Assembly: GCA_020631735.1 (NCBI GenBank)
Contig: CM036221.1
Coordinates: 13,683,381 to 13,747,380 of the forward strand
Direction: 5' to 3'
Source: Saccharum officinarum
Taxonomy: Eukaryota > Streptophyta > Magnoliopsida > Poales > Poaceae
DNA: 64,000 nucleotides
In this document: positions 1 through 9,774 of the stretch, piece after piece
Layout: each line of letters opens with the position of its first letter
How positions within the stretch are numbered: position 1 is the stretch's first letter
Made by a program: the position numbers and the translations under genes
Notes under the pieces: generated by a model
What the model was told of the DNA's origin: nothing
Database searches by the model: none
Seen by the model: the letters and a program-made list of their open reading frames with translations, nothing else

Positions 1-3000
1 CGAAGCGGCATAGGCGTTGCTTCACCGGTTTGGATCCGGCCCGGATCTCCAAGGCGTGCTCGGCGACCTCCCTGGGTATGCCCGGCATATCCGAGGGACT
101 CCACGCAAAGATGTCGACGTTCGCGCGGAGAAAGTCGACGAGCACTGCTTCCTATTTAGGATCGAGGGTGGCACTGATGCTCAATGCCCTTCCCTTAGGA
201 TCAGCGGGGTCGAGGGGTACGAGTTTGACATCTTCGGCGGGCTCGAAGCTGCCGGCATGGCGTTTTGGGTCGGGAATCGTATTGGCGAGACCGTCGAGGT
301 CTGCAGCCAAGATTGCCGACTCAAAAACAGCCTCGCCGTGCTCGACGCACTCGACATCGCACTCGTAGGCATGTTCATACGAGGGCCCTACAGTGATGAC
401 ACCGTTTGGGCCAGGCATTTTGAGCTTGAGGTAGGTGTAGTTCGGGATCGCCATGAACCTGGCGTAGCATGGGCGCCCCAGGATAGCGTGGTACGTTCCA
501 CGGAATCCGACCACTTCGAAAGTGAGAGTTTCCTTTCGAAAGTTGGCCGGTGTGCCAAAGCAAACAGGCAGATCGACCCGCCCGAGGGGTTCCGCCCGTT
601 TCCCTGGCACGACTCCGTGGAAGCCCCCGACGCTAGGCTGGAGGCGCGCTCTGTCGACCCCCAGGAGGTCGAGGGTCTGAGAGTAGATAATGTTGAGGCT
701 GCTTCCGCCGTCCATGAGCACCTTGGTGAGGCGTGTGTTGGCGATGACGGGGTCAACGACGAGCGGATAGATCCCCGGGTTGGGGACGTAGTCTGGGTGG
801 TCGTCACGGTCAAAAGTGATGGCCACCGCGGACCAATCAAGGAAGCGGGGTACTGCCGATTGTACGGAGAAGACCTCGCGCCGTTCTCGCTTGCGCTGGC
901 GCGCAGAGAGGCAGGTCGAGGGCCCTCCGTAGATCATGAAGCAGTCGTGGATCTCGGGAAATTCCCCGTCCTTGTCGTCACCCTTAGGGTCCTCCTTGTC
1001 GTCCTTCTTGGCGCCGGCACCCCCGAAGTACCTGCGCAGCATGTGACAATCCTCAAGGTTATGGTTAGTGAGTCCCTTGTGGTAGGGACACGGCTCTTTG
1101 AGCATTTTGTCGAAGACGCCCCCGCCGGGGGGGCCTCGAGGTTTCTTGTGCTCGGTAGCAGCGACGAGCTCGTCGGCCGGGGCCTCGAGCTTGCCCTGCT
1201 GGCCTTTTTTCTTCTTGCGGTTGTTTCTCTTGGGGCCTCGGGTGGAACTCGCGGGATCGTCGACCTTCTGCTCCCCCCTTTCCGAGTCGCCGCCAAAGAT
1301 TGCACCAACCGCCTCCTCGCCGGCGGCGAAGTTGGTGACGATGTCCATCAATCCGTTGGCAGTGAGTGGGGTGTTACGGCCCAATTCTCGGACCAACTCC
1401 TTACAGGTGGTGCCAGAGAGGAAGGCCGTAATTACGTCGGAGTCGGTGATGTTGGGGAGCTCGGTACGCTGCCGGGAGAAGCATCGGATGTAGTCTCAGA
1501 GGGATTCATCTGGTTTCTGCTTGCAGCTCCGGAGGTCCCACGAGTTGCCGGGGCGCATGTAGGTTCCCTTGAAATTTCCCTCGAACACCCTCACGAGATC
1601 ATCCCAGTCGTGGATCTGCCGAGATGGGAGATCCTCAAGCCAGGCTCGGGCGGTGTCGGAGAGGAACAGGGGGAGTTGTCGAATGATGCCCCGGTCGTCG
1701 GTGGCCCCGCCCAACTAACACGCCAAGCGGAAATCGGCGAGCCAAAGTTCAGGTTTGGTTTCGCCGTTGTACTTGGTGAGAGTCGTGGGGGGGCGGAACC
1801 GAGCCGGGGGCACCGTCTCACGGATTGCCTTACTGAAGACCCGAGGACCCGGGGGCTCAGGTGAAGGGCTACGATCTTCCGAGCTGTCGTAGCGTCCGCC
1901 CCTGTGGACGTGGTAGCCTCGAGCCACACCGTCACCGTGCTTGCGCGTGCGACGCTCGACGATGTTGCCACGAGTGTCTCGAGGCTCGCGGTCGTTGACG
2001 ATGGGCTCAGGGGCCGGTGCTACTCGGTTTCGCCGGGCAGGCTCAGGGTGAACCGAGGCTTCTCTCTCCTGTGGGGAAGGCTCGAGGGTCCGCTCCGAGG
2101 CTGCCTCGCGTCGCCTCAAGGCAGAGCTCTCGGCCTGCTGCATGGCGGCGGTCTCGAGGAGTTTTCGGATTTCATCTCGAGCCCGACGGGCGTCGGGGTT
2201 TGATGGCTCGGGCATGTTGCGGAGGAGCATGGCGGCGGCAACGACGTTTTGGCTGGCTCGAGCGAAAACCGGGGGGTCGACCGCCCGGTCCTCGTCGATG
2301 CGACGGTTGACGTCGCGAGCTCTCTCGCGAGCTCTCCCGCCAAATGCGTGTTTCGCACGCTCACGCTCGAGGGTTTGTTGGAGTAGATCCAGGTTTTCCC
2401 GTTCCTCGTCAAGCCTGTCCTGCAACTCGCGAATCTGTTCGAGCTGCGCTCCTTGATCCGCAAGGAACTGAGGCTCGTCTCGCGCGGCAGGAGGCTCAAC
2501 ATGAGGTGGCGTGTGCCTTCCTTCGACTGGCTCTTCGTCCTCTGATTCCGAAGTGCTTTCAACGTCGATGTTGAAGCACTCGCGGGTCGGGTCGTAGGTG
2601 TCGTCAGCTGAGTCAGAGTCAGGAGCGCCAAAGTAGTAATATGACGGGGGAATATGTGGCCGTTGCCAACCGTCACCGAGGTAGCGATGTGGAGAAGTAG
2701 TCACACGAGGCTCTGTTTCCGGTGTCTCCGTAGAGTCCCGATAATCAGAAGCCGGCGTGGACGCGACGAGGTCCAGAGTGGAGCGTAGATGGTGCCCGGG
2801 GAGTTCCTCATAAGCACTCATGCGAGTGCTCACGGAGGATGCATACACCCGGGCAACCGAGTCTAGTCCAAACGGGAATGGTGATGGGGATGTCGCTGCC
2901 CGTGGCGAAATAGATGCTACGGATAGTGGTGTCTCACCGGACGGGGGAGCGGCGGGATTCTCCGTCGGCACGCCACCCTCAGCCAGGCTCGTCCTTCCCA

Positions 3001-3304
3001 AATCTTCCAAAAGGAGATCTAGGCTGGCGCCTGGCTGGGGGGTGCCGGACCGGGGGACCCCATCGCCCTCCGCCAGGTGGAGACGGTGGTTGTACCGGGC
3101 TCGTCGTCGTCGGGCGGCCCACGCCCGCCTGGAGCGACGGTGCCGGTGGATTGCTCCCCCGGGCTGGGAGAGCTCGTAGTCCTCGTCGGTTGGGTGCCTG
3201 GGCGGAAGTAGGACCATGTCGTAGCCAGAGCCGAGCGACATGAACTCCAAACTCCCAAACCAGATTACCGTGGCCAACGGAATCGGACGTTCGGGGTCAG
3301 CCAT
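1..3304 (-). pseudogene. gag-protease (and start of RT) frame with three stops, Tat-like element
   Basis: One continuous minus-strand frame from ATG 3304 (WMADPERP context) to the window edge, interrupted by stops at 1713-1715 (TAG), 1496-1498 (TGA) and 152-154 (TAG). The N-terminal part is Pro/Ser/Arg-rich, with a charged heptad-like stretch (roughly minus-strand 2480-2350). The retrotransposon gag core follows (FRPPTTLTKYNGETKPE before the first stop, FLSDTARAWLEDLPS after it), then a lysine-rich linker and an aspartic protease with a DGGSS active-site motif (coding positions near 700). RT begins after the third stop. All three segments are in register, so there is no indel. All three stops fit C-to-T changes on the coding strand. 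Codon use is GC-rich, which produces a long meaningless antisense frame. Confidence 0.85.
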
Positions 3305-3345
3305 CCAGGAAAAAAGGCGAGAAAGCGACGTTTTCACGCAGCGAT

Positions 3346-3363
3346 CCCCTACCTGGCGCGCCA
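3346..3363 (-). other. Putative primer-binding site of the Tat-like element
   Basis: The minus strand reads TGGCGCGCCAGGTAGGGG, starting 8 nt inside the LTR end at 3372. The TGG start and the position fit a tRNA primer-binding site. The tRNA was not identified, and the gap of several bases from the LTR is somewhat larger than usual. Confidence 0.5.
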
Positions 3364-3681
3364 ACTATCGGTGTTCGGACCCGAGGGGGTCCTAAACCAA
3401 CGAGTAAATGCTGCGTGTCTCTTTCCTGGATGGTGATGCAAGGAGAACACACGGGGGTTTATCCTGGTTCGGGCAAAAGAAGGCCCTACGTCCAGCGGGG
3501 GGAGATATTTGTATTTCCTTGCACCGAGGTGCTCGTGTAGGGGTTACAAGCATGCGAGAGAGGGTGTCGAGCCCAAGTCTCAAAGAGAAAAGAGGAAAAA
3601 GGCGGTTGCTTGAGATGTCGATCTTCTGTTTGTGTTTTTCGTTCCGTCTCCGTCCCTCCCTCCGTTGAACCCTGGCCTGCC

Positions 3682-3689
3682 CTTTTATA
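3682..3689 (-). promoter_or_regulatory. LTR TATA box
   Basis: The minus strand reads CCCTATAAAAGGGC here, a near-ideal plant TATA box inside the LTR. The implied transcription start is about 30 nt downstream, near 3650, leaving an R-U5 part of roughly 280 nt. Predicted from sequence only. Confidence 0.6.
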
Positions 3690-4175
3690 GGGTGAGGGAA
3701 GGCCAAGACGGCGGGGAGCCTTGAGGTGATGCTTTGTCGATTCCTGTTGAGTTGACTGTAGCGACGTGCCTTGGGAATGGTCGGCCATCCCTGGACACCC
3801 TGACGTTGTGGGAGACAAGATGGCGAAATGACCCAGAGCGCCATGCCATACCGTCCTTTGAACTAAGTCGAGCGTCGGGGCTGGGTCGAGGCCGGGTCAA
3901 GGCCGGATGGATAAGGCCGAATCCCCGATATCGCGGAGAACGGGCCTTGTCTTATCCTCCCTCGAGGGTGATTGATGGTGAACAGTGCGCGGTAAGGTGG
4001 GTATAGTGACGGGTTTCACCTCCCATCACGGGATGGGCGGTAAAACAGTGAGATCTGACACGGGTATTGTTCCCACGTCGATCCTGGCCGCAGCCATGGC
4101 GGTAGGTGGTAGTAGGTAACCGCATTGAATGCTGTGGCTTTTGTCCTGGGGTAGGTAAAGAAAAGGCGTCGAGGT

Positions 4176-4425
4176 GCGCGGTCGAGGCGCCCCGTCGAGT
4201 GGGCCTCGTACGAGTCGGAGCCGGGGCGCGGTCGAGGCGCCCCGTCGAGCGGGCCTCGTACGAGTCGGAGCCAGGGCGCGTCGAGGCGCCCCGTCGAGCA
4301 GGCCTCGTACGAGTCGGAGCCGGGGCGCGGTCGAGGCGCCCCGTCGAGCGGGCCTCGCACGAGTCGGAGCCGGGGCGCGGTCGAGGCGCCCCGTCGAGCG
4401 GGCCTCGTACGAGACGGAAAGGATA
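4176..4425. repeat. 50-bp tandem repeat in LTR, about 5 copies
   Basis: The core GTCGAGGCGCCCCGTCGAG recurs at 4181, 4231, 4280, 4330 and 4380, a period of 49-50 bp. Between cores lies a GGCCTCGTACGAGTCGGAGC-type segment. The last unit diverges after about 4410. The array sits upstream of the LTR TATA box in the direction of transcription, so it lies in U3, where repeats often act as enhancers (inference). Confidence 0.9.
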
Positions 4426-4517
4426 CGCGGCCGAGGCGGGCTATCTTTTATTGCGGTTTCGGTTATGTTAGTTTTTTGGTGATAGCTGTGGGTACCCCCG
4501 TACTGTTGGTACCGACA

Positions 4518-5366
4518 CATAGCAAGGGAGGATAACATTGTATGGCGTGGACGACAGATGGTGAATATTCAGCGAAGAGCGCTTACCACATTCAATTTGA
4601 AGGGACTTTCAGTAAACTCAAATTGATGTCCATCTGGAAGGCAAGAGCCGAACCGAAAGTCAGGTTCTTTGCGTGGACTTTGCTGCACAAAAAGATACTG
4701 ACAGCAAATAATCTAATCAAGAGGAATTGGCCAAACGACCCAATATGTAAGCTATGTGGAAATGATCCGGAGACCCCCACTCATTTATGCAAGGATTGCA
4801 GCTTCTCCAAGGATGTTTGGTCACATCTCAAGTCTTGGATGGGATTAGCTTTGCTCGATACAGTCAATTCAAATGGTTCCTTGCATAGCTACTAGCGCAA
4901 ATGCAGAATGAAGATCGTTAGCACGCTCAGAAGAAAGTTCGATGGTCTCATTAGCTACTACTGGTGGAATATATGGAAAGAGCGGAACAGACGAACCTTC
5001 CAAAATATCAGCCTGCAGCCAAGGGAGGTGGCCTTTCTTTGCAAAGAAGAGTTTGATCAATACGCCTTGGCAAAAACTTCAGTAGTAGCTCCGTTTCTTT
5101 AAATGTTCGTCTGACTTTGCTTTCGGCTGGTTTTTCTTTGCTCCTTCTAGGAGTCTGTTCTTTTTTTGGGTCTAACAGGTGTTTCAGGTCTTAGTGGTGC
5201 TAGACCGGGGTCTCTAGCGTGAGTGGTCTTCTCTTTTTTCCTGTTTCTAGTGGCTGTACAAAGGGGTAGTGGAGTCCAGTGACTCTTGTATTTCTCTTTT
5301 GTTTTTCCTTTTTTTGTCTAATAAAAATCCAGCCAAAGCTTTTGGCTGCCTTTCGGAAAAAAAACA
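4518..5366 (+). mobile_element. LINE (non-LTR) retrotransposon, 3' end
   Basis: Remnant of a plant L1-type LINE: the C-terminal part of ORF2 with its zinc-binding region, an untranslated tail, a short hairpin (AGCCAAAGCTTTTGGCT near 5331-5347) and a short A-run near 5358-5366 as the 3' end. The hairpin just before the A-tail is a common feature of plant LINEs. The 5' part was displaced by insertion of the Tat-like element at 4517/4518 and, if present, lies beyond the left edge. Confidence 0.85.
4542..5102 (+). pseudogene. LINE ORF2 C-terminus with RT zinc-binding domain
   Basis: The frame shows the zf-RVT signature seen at the end of plant LINE ORF2 proteins: IWKARAEPKVRFFAWTLLH, then CKLCGNDPETPTHLCKDC with Cys/His ligands. 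A TAG stop at 4893-4895 breaks the frame; the same frame continues to 5102 with the typical WWNIWKERNRRTFQ segment. RT and endonuclease domains are not in this window. The protein would act in target-primed reverse transcription. This copy cannot make it. Confidence 0.85.
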
Positions 5367-5567
5367 GACAGGCAACGTGCGGGGAGGAATCGGAATCGCG
5401 AATCGGAATCAGAATCAGAGCGAGCGTGAAAGATCCAGCTCCACCCTGCTCCTCTTTTCCGCACCACACTCATTGCTGACGCTCTTGGTGCTGCTGGCTG
5501 CCGGCCGGCTGCTGTTAATCTATCCCATGAACTGTACGCTGTCGTCCAAATTGACCTTTCCTTCTGA

Positions 5568-5816
5568 GGGCTGGTATAGATGCAAATTTTTTTGCAAAAT
5601 GGTACTGTAGCAAGTTTCGTTGTTATTTGGCAATTAGTGTCCAATCATGGTCTAGTTAGGCTTAAAAGATTCGTCTCGTCCATTTCGTCTATTCGTCTAA
5701 ACTGTGTAATTAGTTTTATTTTTTATCTATATTTAATGCTTCATACATGTGTCTAAAGATTTGATGTGACGGGGAATCTGAAAAATTTTGCAAAATTTTT
5801 AGGAACTAAAAGGGCC
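5568..5816. mobile_element. MITE (GGGCC-type TIR), 3-bp TSD TGA
   Basis: 249 bp bounded by imperfect terminal inverted repeats: left GGGCTGGTATAGATGC, right complement GGCCCTTTTAGTTCC. It is flanked by TGA at 5565-5567 and 5817-5819. The interior shares the family blocks (TACTGTAGCAAGTTTCGTTG, GGCTTAAAAGATTCGTCTCG, GATGTGACGGGGAATCT) also found near 14001 and 29494. Non-coding. The superfamily is likely PIF/Harbinger, judged from the GGCC ends and 3-bp duplication. Confidence 0.8.
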
Positions 5817-5819
5817 TGA

Positions 5820-7590
5820 CTTGGAGACACGAATTTAAACTGCGAAGAGCATGGTCTCATTATTTTTTTTCCATGATGAAAACATGCTACTTTAATTCAT
5901 GGGGAAAAAATATTGGTCCGTTCTGATTGGCTTTACAGCTGCGTGATGCGACTGAAGACATGGCACGGAGGAGCTACTGGTGTGCAGTGTGAACAGTTTT
6001 TCTAACCCAAATTTATTTATGTTGCCTTGAGAGCGAGCAGCAGTGTGTGGACAATGGAAACAGGACAGTGGAAAGCGAAGCAGCACGATGCCAGCCAACC
6101 ACCGTCCGCATCTATCCGCAGTGTGAACGATATGTACCGGCCTACTGTACTAAAGCGAGATGGAATGGAATGGGATCCTTTTTTTTTTTTTGTTGCTGCA
6201 ACCTGCTATGTTGATACACTAGGGAAAAAGTTAGTTTGATCGTGTACATATAGTCAGCACACGTCTTTATGCATCCACACGTCGTAGATCACACAAGCAC
6301 AGGAGATTCAGCTCTGTTCTGACAGAGGTCGATCAATAACGTATTCGTATCCCAGAACACAGTTAGAAGAGGTCTAATCTTTGATACGTAGCTTTGACCG
6401 CTGGCCCAGCAGCCAGGGATGCCTTTTGATCAACCTACTAGATAGAGACTTGTTGACACCCCACCGGCAGATTCCTCAACCATCCGCACTGCATGCTATG
6501 GCGCACTAGTAGTAGTAGTATTGTACTGAGAGAAGAAGAGTCCAAGCACGGTGTTAGGAGGGCGATTAGTCGTCTAGTATGCATTAGCAGAACAGAATGG
6601 CAGTTGATGGTTTAGAACTACTACCAGTCCTTGTATATTACATACTCTCTCTGTCTCTAAATATCTATCGTTTGCGCTTTCCGAGAAATAACTTTGACTA
6701 AATATGTATTAAAAAATATTAATATTTAGTACATAATTAGTATCAATGAAAAGATCTTTGAATCTAGTTTTTTTAATAAATTTATTTAAATATATAAATG
6801 TTACACGTATTTTTTATAAATTGAATCAAACTTAAACTTATGACATGAAAATCGAGAGTACACGCACGCAGCAGGCAGCAGGCCAGCATCGGCGGCAGCC
6901 GCGATGGCCCAGCGTAGAGCGAGACTGCAAAGTGAAAGCCATCTGTTGGAGACACGTACGGCCATTTGCGCGGAAAAAGGAAAATTGGATGAAGCACAGA
7001 AACAGCCATGACTTGTCACGACCAACGATTTTTGTGATTTATGAGCTCCGTGACCCATGTTAATGCACAGCCAGCCATCCAAGACAAGCTATTATGAGTT
7101 TTTATGAATTCCATTTATTATGATCTCTTAATTTATACAATCGGCCCATGTGTTAGACACACCGTCTCGCCACAGGTAGTCCGGGCTGGTCACTGCTGCC
7201 ACTCGGTCCTCTCCTGTTCCTTACTGCAGCACGCAGTAGCTCCTAGTACTAGGACTGGTACACGACGTTTATTCTCGCGCGTGCGGTGCGTCACGCGTGT
7301 GTGTCCGTGGATGGATGGATGGACACGTGCAAGGAAATCACGCAGCTGGCTGTCAGCAGAGACAGGTCAAACGGTTTATGGGGTCTGGGCTTCTGCTTCA
7401 GCACGCACGCCCGGTTAATCCAACACGAATAATGGTCTCCGGATGCCAACGTCGTACGCGCGACGATCGATTTGTTCAACGAGCGTCACGTGGTATTTAT
7501 TTGGACACCTGATTAATAGTTTAATACTACTAGTCAGTTTTTTACTAGTATACGTAAGGATTAGTATTAGTATCAGTGGCAGTGGATCTA
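5820..7590. other. Intergenic DNA, no gene seen
   Basis: Mostly single-copy-looking AT-rich sequence with no supported coding frame. A degenerate Stowaway/Mariner-like stretch starts near 6645 (TACTCTCTCTGTCTCTAAAT resembles a Stowaway end) and runs through AT-rich sequence to about 6840; no matching right end is visible. A short GGAT repeat lies near 7309-7322. Confidence 0.5.
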
Positions 7591-7820
7591 GTGTGTGTTC
7601 ACTTCGCGAAAAGTAGGCAAAATGTTACTGTAGCATGTTTCGTTGTTATTTGATAAAATTTATCTAATCATGAATTAACTAGGCTCAAAAGATTCGTCTC
7701 GACATTTACAGACAAACTATGCAATTAGTTATGTTTTTTACCTATATTTAATACTCTATGCATGCGTCGAAAGATTTGATGTGATGGATAGAAGAAAAAA
7801 TATTTTGGGTTTGCATGGCC
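7591..7820. mobile_element. Degenerate MITE, same family as 15131-15530
   Basis: Starts GTGTGTTCACTTCGCGAAAAG and shares the interior blocks TTTCGTTGTTATTTG, GGCTCAAAAGATTCGTCTCG and CGAAAGATTTGATGTGATGG with the complete copy at 15131. The right terminal repeat has decayed to about TTTGCATGGCC, so the right edge is approximate. Non-coding. Confidence 0.7.
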
Positions 7821-7908
7821 GGACCCTAGACGGCGGGACGGATTGATGCGTCGGAACGCCGGGTCCAACGGCTTACCATCTCTTTGTTTGAAATTTTAGG
7901 CCCTCTTT

Positions 7909-8153
7909 GGCATGGCTCCGGTGGCTCCGGCTCCCGTACCTGTCGGCCACCCATGGGCCGATAGGTGTCAGGCAGAGCCGGAGCCGCGGAGCCCGAAAAA
8001 CGAGCTTCTTCGGCTCCGCCTCTGTCTGTGAGAGAGGAAAGGAGGAGAGAGAAAAACGGCTTCGATAAACAGTAGCCTCCTATCGGTCTATGGGCGGCCG
8101 ACAGGTGCGGAGCTGCCGAAGCCGGAGCTGCCGAAGCCCTGCCAAACACGGTC
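7909..8153. mobile_element. PIF/Harbinger-like MITE, TSD TTA
   Basis: 245 bp with terminal inverted repeats GGCCCTCTTTGGCATGGCT (left) and GACCGTGTTTGGCAGGGCT (complement of the right end). It is flanked by TTA at 7906-7908 and 8154-8156, the preferred PIF/Harbinger target. The interior is GC-rich, with inverted CCTATCGG/CCGATAGG blocks that would make a long hairpin. No coding capacity. Confidence 0.85.
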
Positions 8154-8156
8154 TTA

Positions 8157-9774
8157 GTTTTGTTTCTTTCCGTTTTCTTTTCTTTTTCTAAAAAAGTGAA
8201 CGAAGACAGAAAAAGTGCATGACGCGTGGCAGGGTGGTTGGTCGTTAGGCGACGCGTGCGCGCGTAGCACGGGGCAGGAGGGGTTTAGAGCCGCACAGGA
8301 ATGTCGCAGGCGGTACTGCTGCCCGTGGCCACGAGTCGCCGGCGTGGCCGCGGCCGTGCACCGCACGCACAGGCAGCGAGGTCCGGCGGCGCACCGGAGG
8401 CCGGAGGATGGATCATATTTGTGTCTGTCCGGGCTCCGGCGGCAGGCAATCCGTGTGCCGTGCGGCCGTGCAACGGTCCCGGCCTGGGGGCGAGAGACGT
8501 ACCGTAGAAAAACGGGGGCGGGTACGGTGGCGACCTCACGACACTCCTGTTTGCCGACGACCTGACGTCCTCCTGTTTGCCTGACCTGACCTGGCCTGGC
8601 CAGGCCACACGGGAATTAACATTAACATCTTTGCTAATAATAACTGGAATCCCCTCCCTCGGACAGTGCCAACACGGCAACACCCAGCGCCCAGCAAGGT
8701 TACCTGCTGTTGCTGGCTTGGCGCCAGCCATTAGTAGCCGTTTCGGAGCATTCTTTCTTTCCCGCGGCTTTCTTTCTTGCTCGTTCCCCTTTTGGGCTTC
8801 TCTCACCTCTCAGTCACAGGCTCACAGAGCTAAAAGAAAAAGAGATCGACAAGGACAAAAGTCGCCGCCCATGGTAGTATATGGTATGACCCATGAAAAC
8901 TTGTAGTAATGCAAAAGGAACACAGTACGAGTATCTTTTTTTTCTTTTTATTTACTGGCAAAAAGTATCCATTGCTTGTGGCCTTGTGTCACATCTATCT
9001 CGAGAAGGACGTATTTCGTGATCTATCTTTTGTTAGATTCTTTCGAATTTGGCTATGTTTATGGATCAAATCAAAGTACACAAAAAGAGATACTGTAAAA
9101 AAATATTTCATGAAGAATTTAGTGGCACTTATTCGGTATTCATAAAATTTTATTTTTCTTGATATAATCTTAATCAAACTTAATAAAATAGTATGACTTT
9201 CGAATCGTACGTACTCCTTTTATTATGACCGATAGAGCACTAGTATATTTATTCGTTAACAATGTTGGCTAAAAATGGCACAGCGTGGTTGTATCTGTCG
9301 GCGCTTGCAGCTTGGTCGCTTGGCTACTTGCGTGTGTCGGTGTGCGTTATTCCAATTTCACTGTGCGGCTCAAACGTTTGCGTCTTCCCAACAGCAGGTA
9401 TATTTATTTTGTATACTAATTGGCTGGAGAAGACGACAGTCGTACTACAAGCCGACGGAGTAGTAAAAGCCATTGACGGACACAGACAGGAGCAGGAAGA
9501 GGAGGCGCGCCCACGGTGGAACAGAGCAGAGCACGGCACCAGACGAAAAACCCACGCGGAGGCGGAGACGGCGTCCAGGTCGACCCCGCGCCCGCGTCCT
9601 TCAATTCAACAGCACCCGCCGCGTATTCCCTCCCTCAACCTTTTTTCCGCGCGCTTTAATCCATGCCATTTCGTCCGCGCACTCCTCCCTCTACCTCCCC
9701 CGTCTCCAACGCCACGCCACGCCAGCCGCGCGCTCGCAGATGTCGGCGGCGCGCTCCTCCTCCACCTCCACCCA
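8157..9774 (+). promoter_or_regulatory. Upstream region of the CCR kinase gene
   Basis: No supported coding frame. 8157-8820 is GC-rich; 8930-9260 is AT-rich and may include Mariner/Stowaway-like debris. A TATA-like TATATTTATT at 9399-9408 and a C/T-rich leader (about 9600-9774) fit a plant promoter and 5' UTR ahead of the ATG at 9775. The transcription start is not determined. A frame stays open upstream to 9262, but its composition looks untranslated. Confidence 0.45.

Larger units (their letters stand above)
1..4517 (-). mobile_element. Ty3/gypsy LTR retrotransposon, Tat-like, 5' half
   Basis: Minus-strand element running off the left edge of the window. Reading the minus strand from 4517 downward: an LTR (4517-3372), a primer-binding-like site (about 3363-3346), a gag-protease frame from ATG 3304, and the start of reverse transcriptase at the edge. 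The conceptual sequence just before RT (DIFAWSPSDMPGIPREVAEH) is typical of grass non-chromovirus gypsy elements of the Tat/RIRE2 type; that clade call is from family knowledge. The LTR begins TGTCGGTACC and ends CCGAACA. The other LTR and target duplication lie outside the window. It interrupts a LINE, whose sequence resumes at 4518. Three in-frame stops show this copy is inactive. Confidence 0.9.
3372..4517 (-). repeat. 5' LTR of the Tat-like element
   Basis: 1,146 bp LTR bounded by TG...CA (minus strand TGTCGGTACC ... GGTCCGAACA). It holds a five-copy 50-bp GC-rich tandem repeat in its upstream part and a good TATA box (CTTTTATA on the plus strand at 3682-3689). The outer edge at 4517/4518 is placed by the terminal CA/TG and by LINE coding sequence resuming just beyond. 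The partner LTR is outside the window, so the ends are inferred from one copy. Confidence 0.8.

Noticed and set aside
17..1864. 615-codon plus-strand open frame
   Set aside because: It is antisense to the Tat-like gag-protease, has no domain, and exists because the opposite frame is GC-rich.
9262..9774. N-terminal extension of the kinase frame
   Set aside because: Open by chance in the leader. The signal peptide starts at the ATG at 9775, and the upstream residues do not resemble the family.
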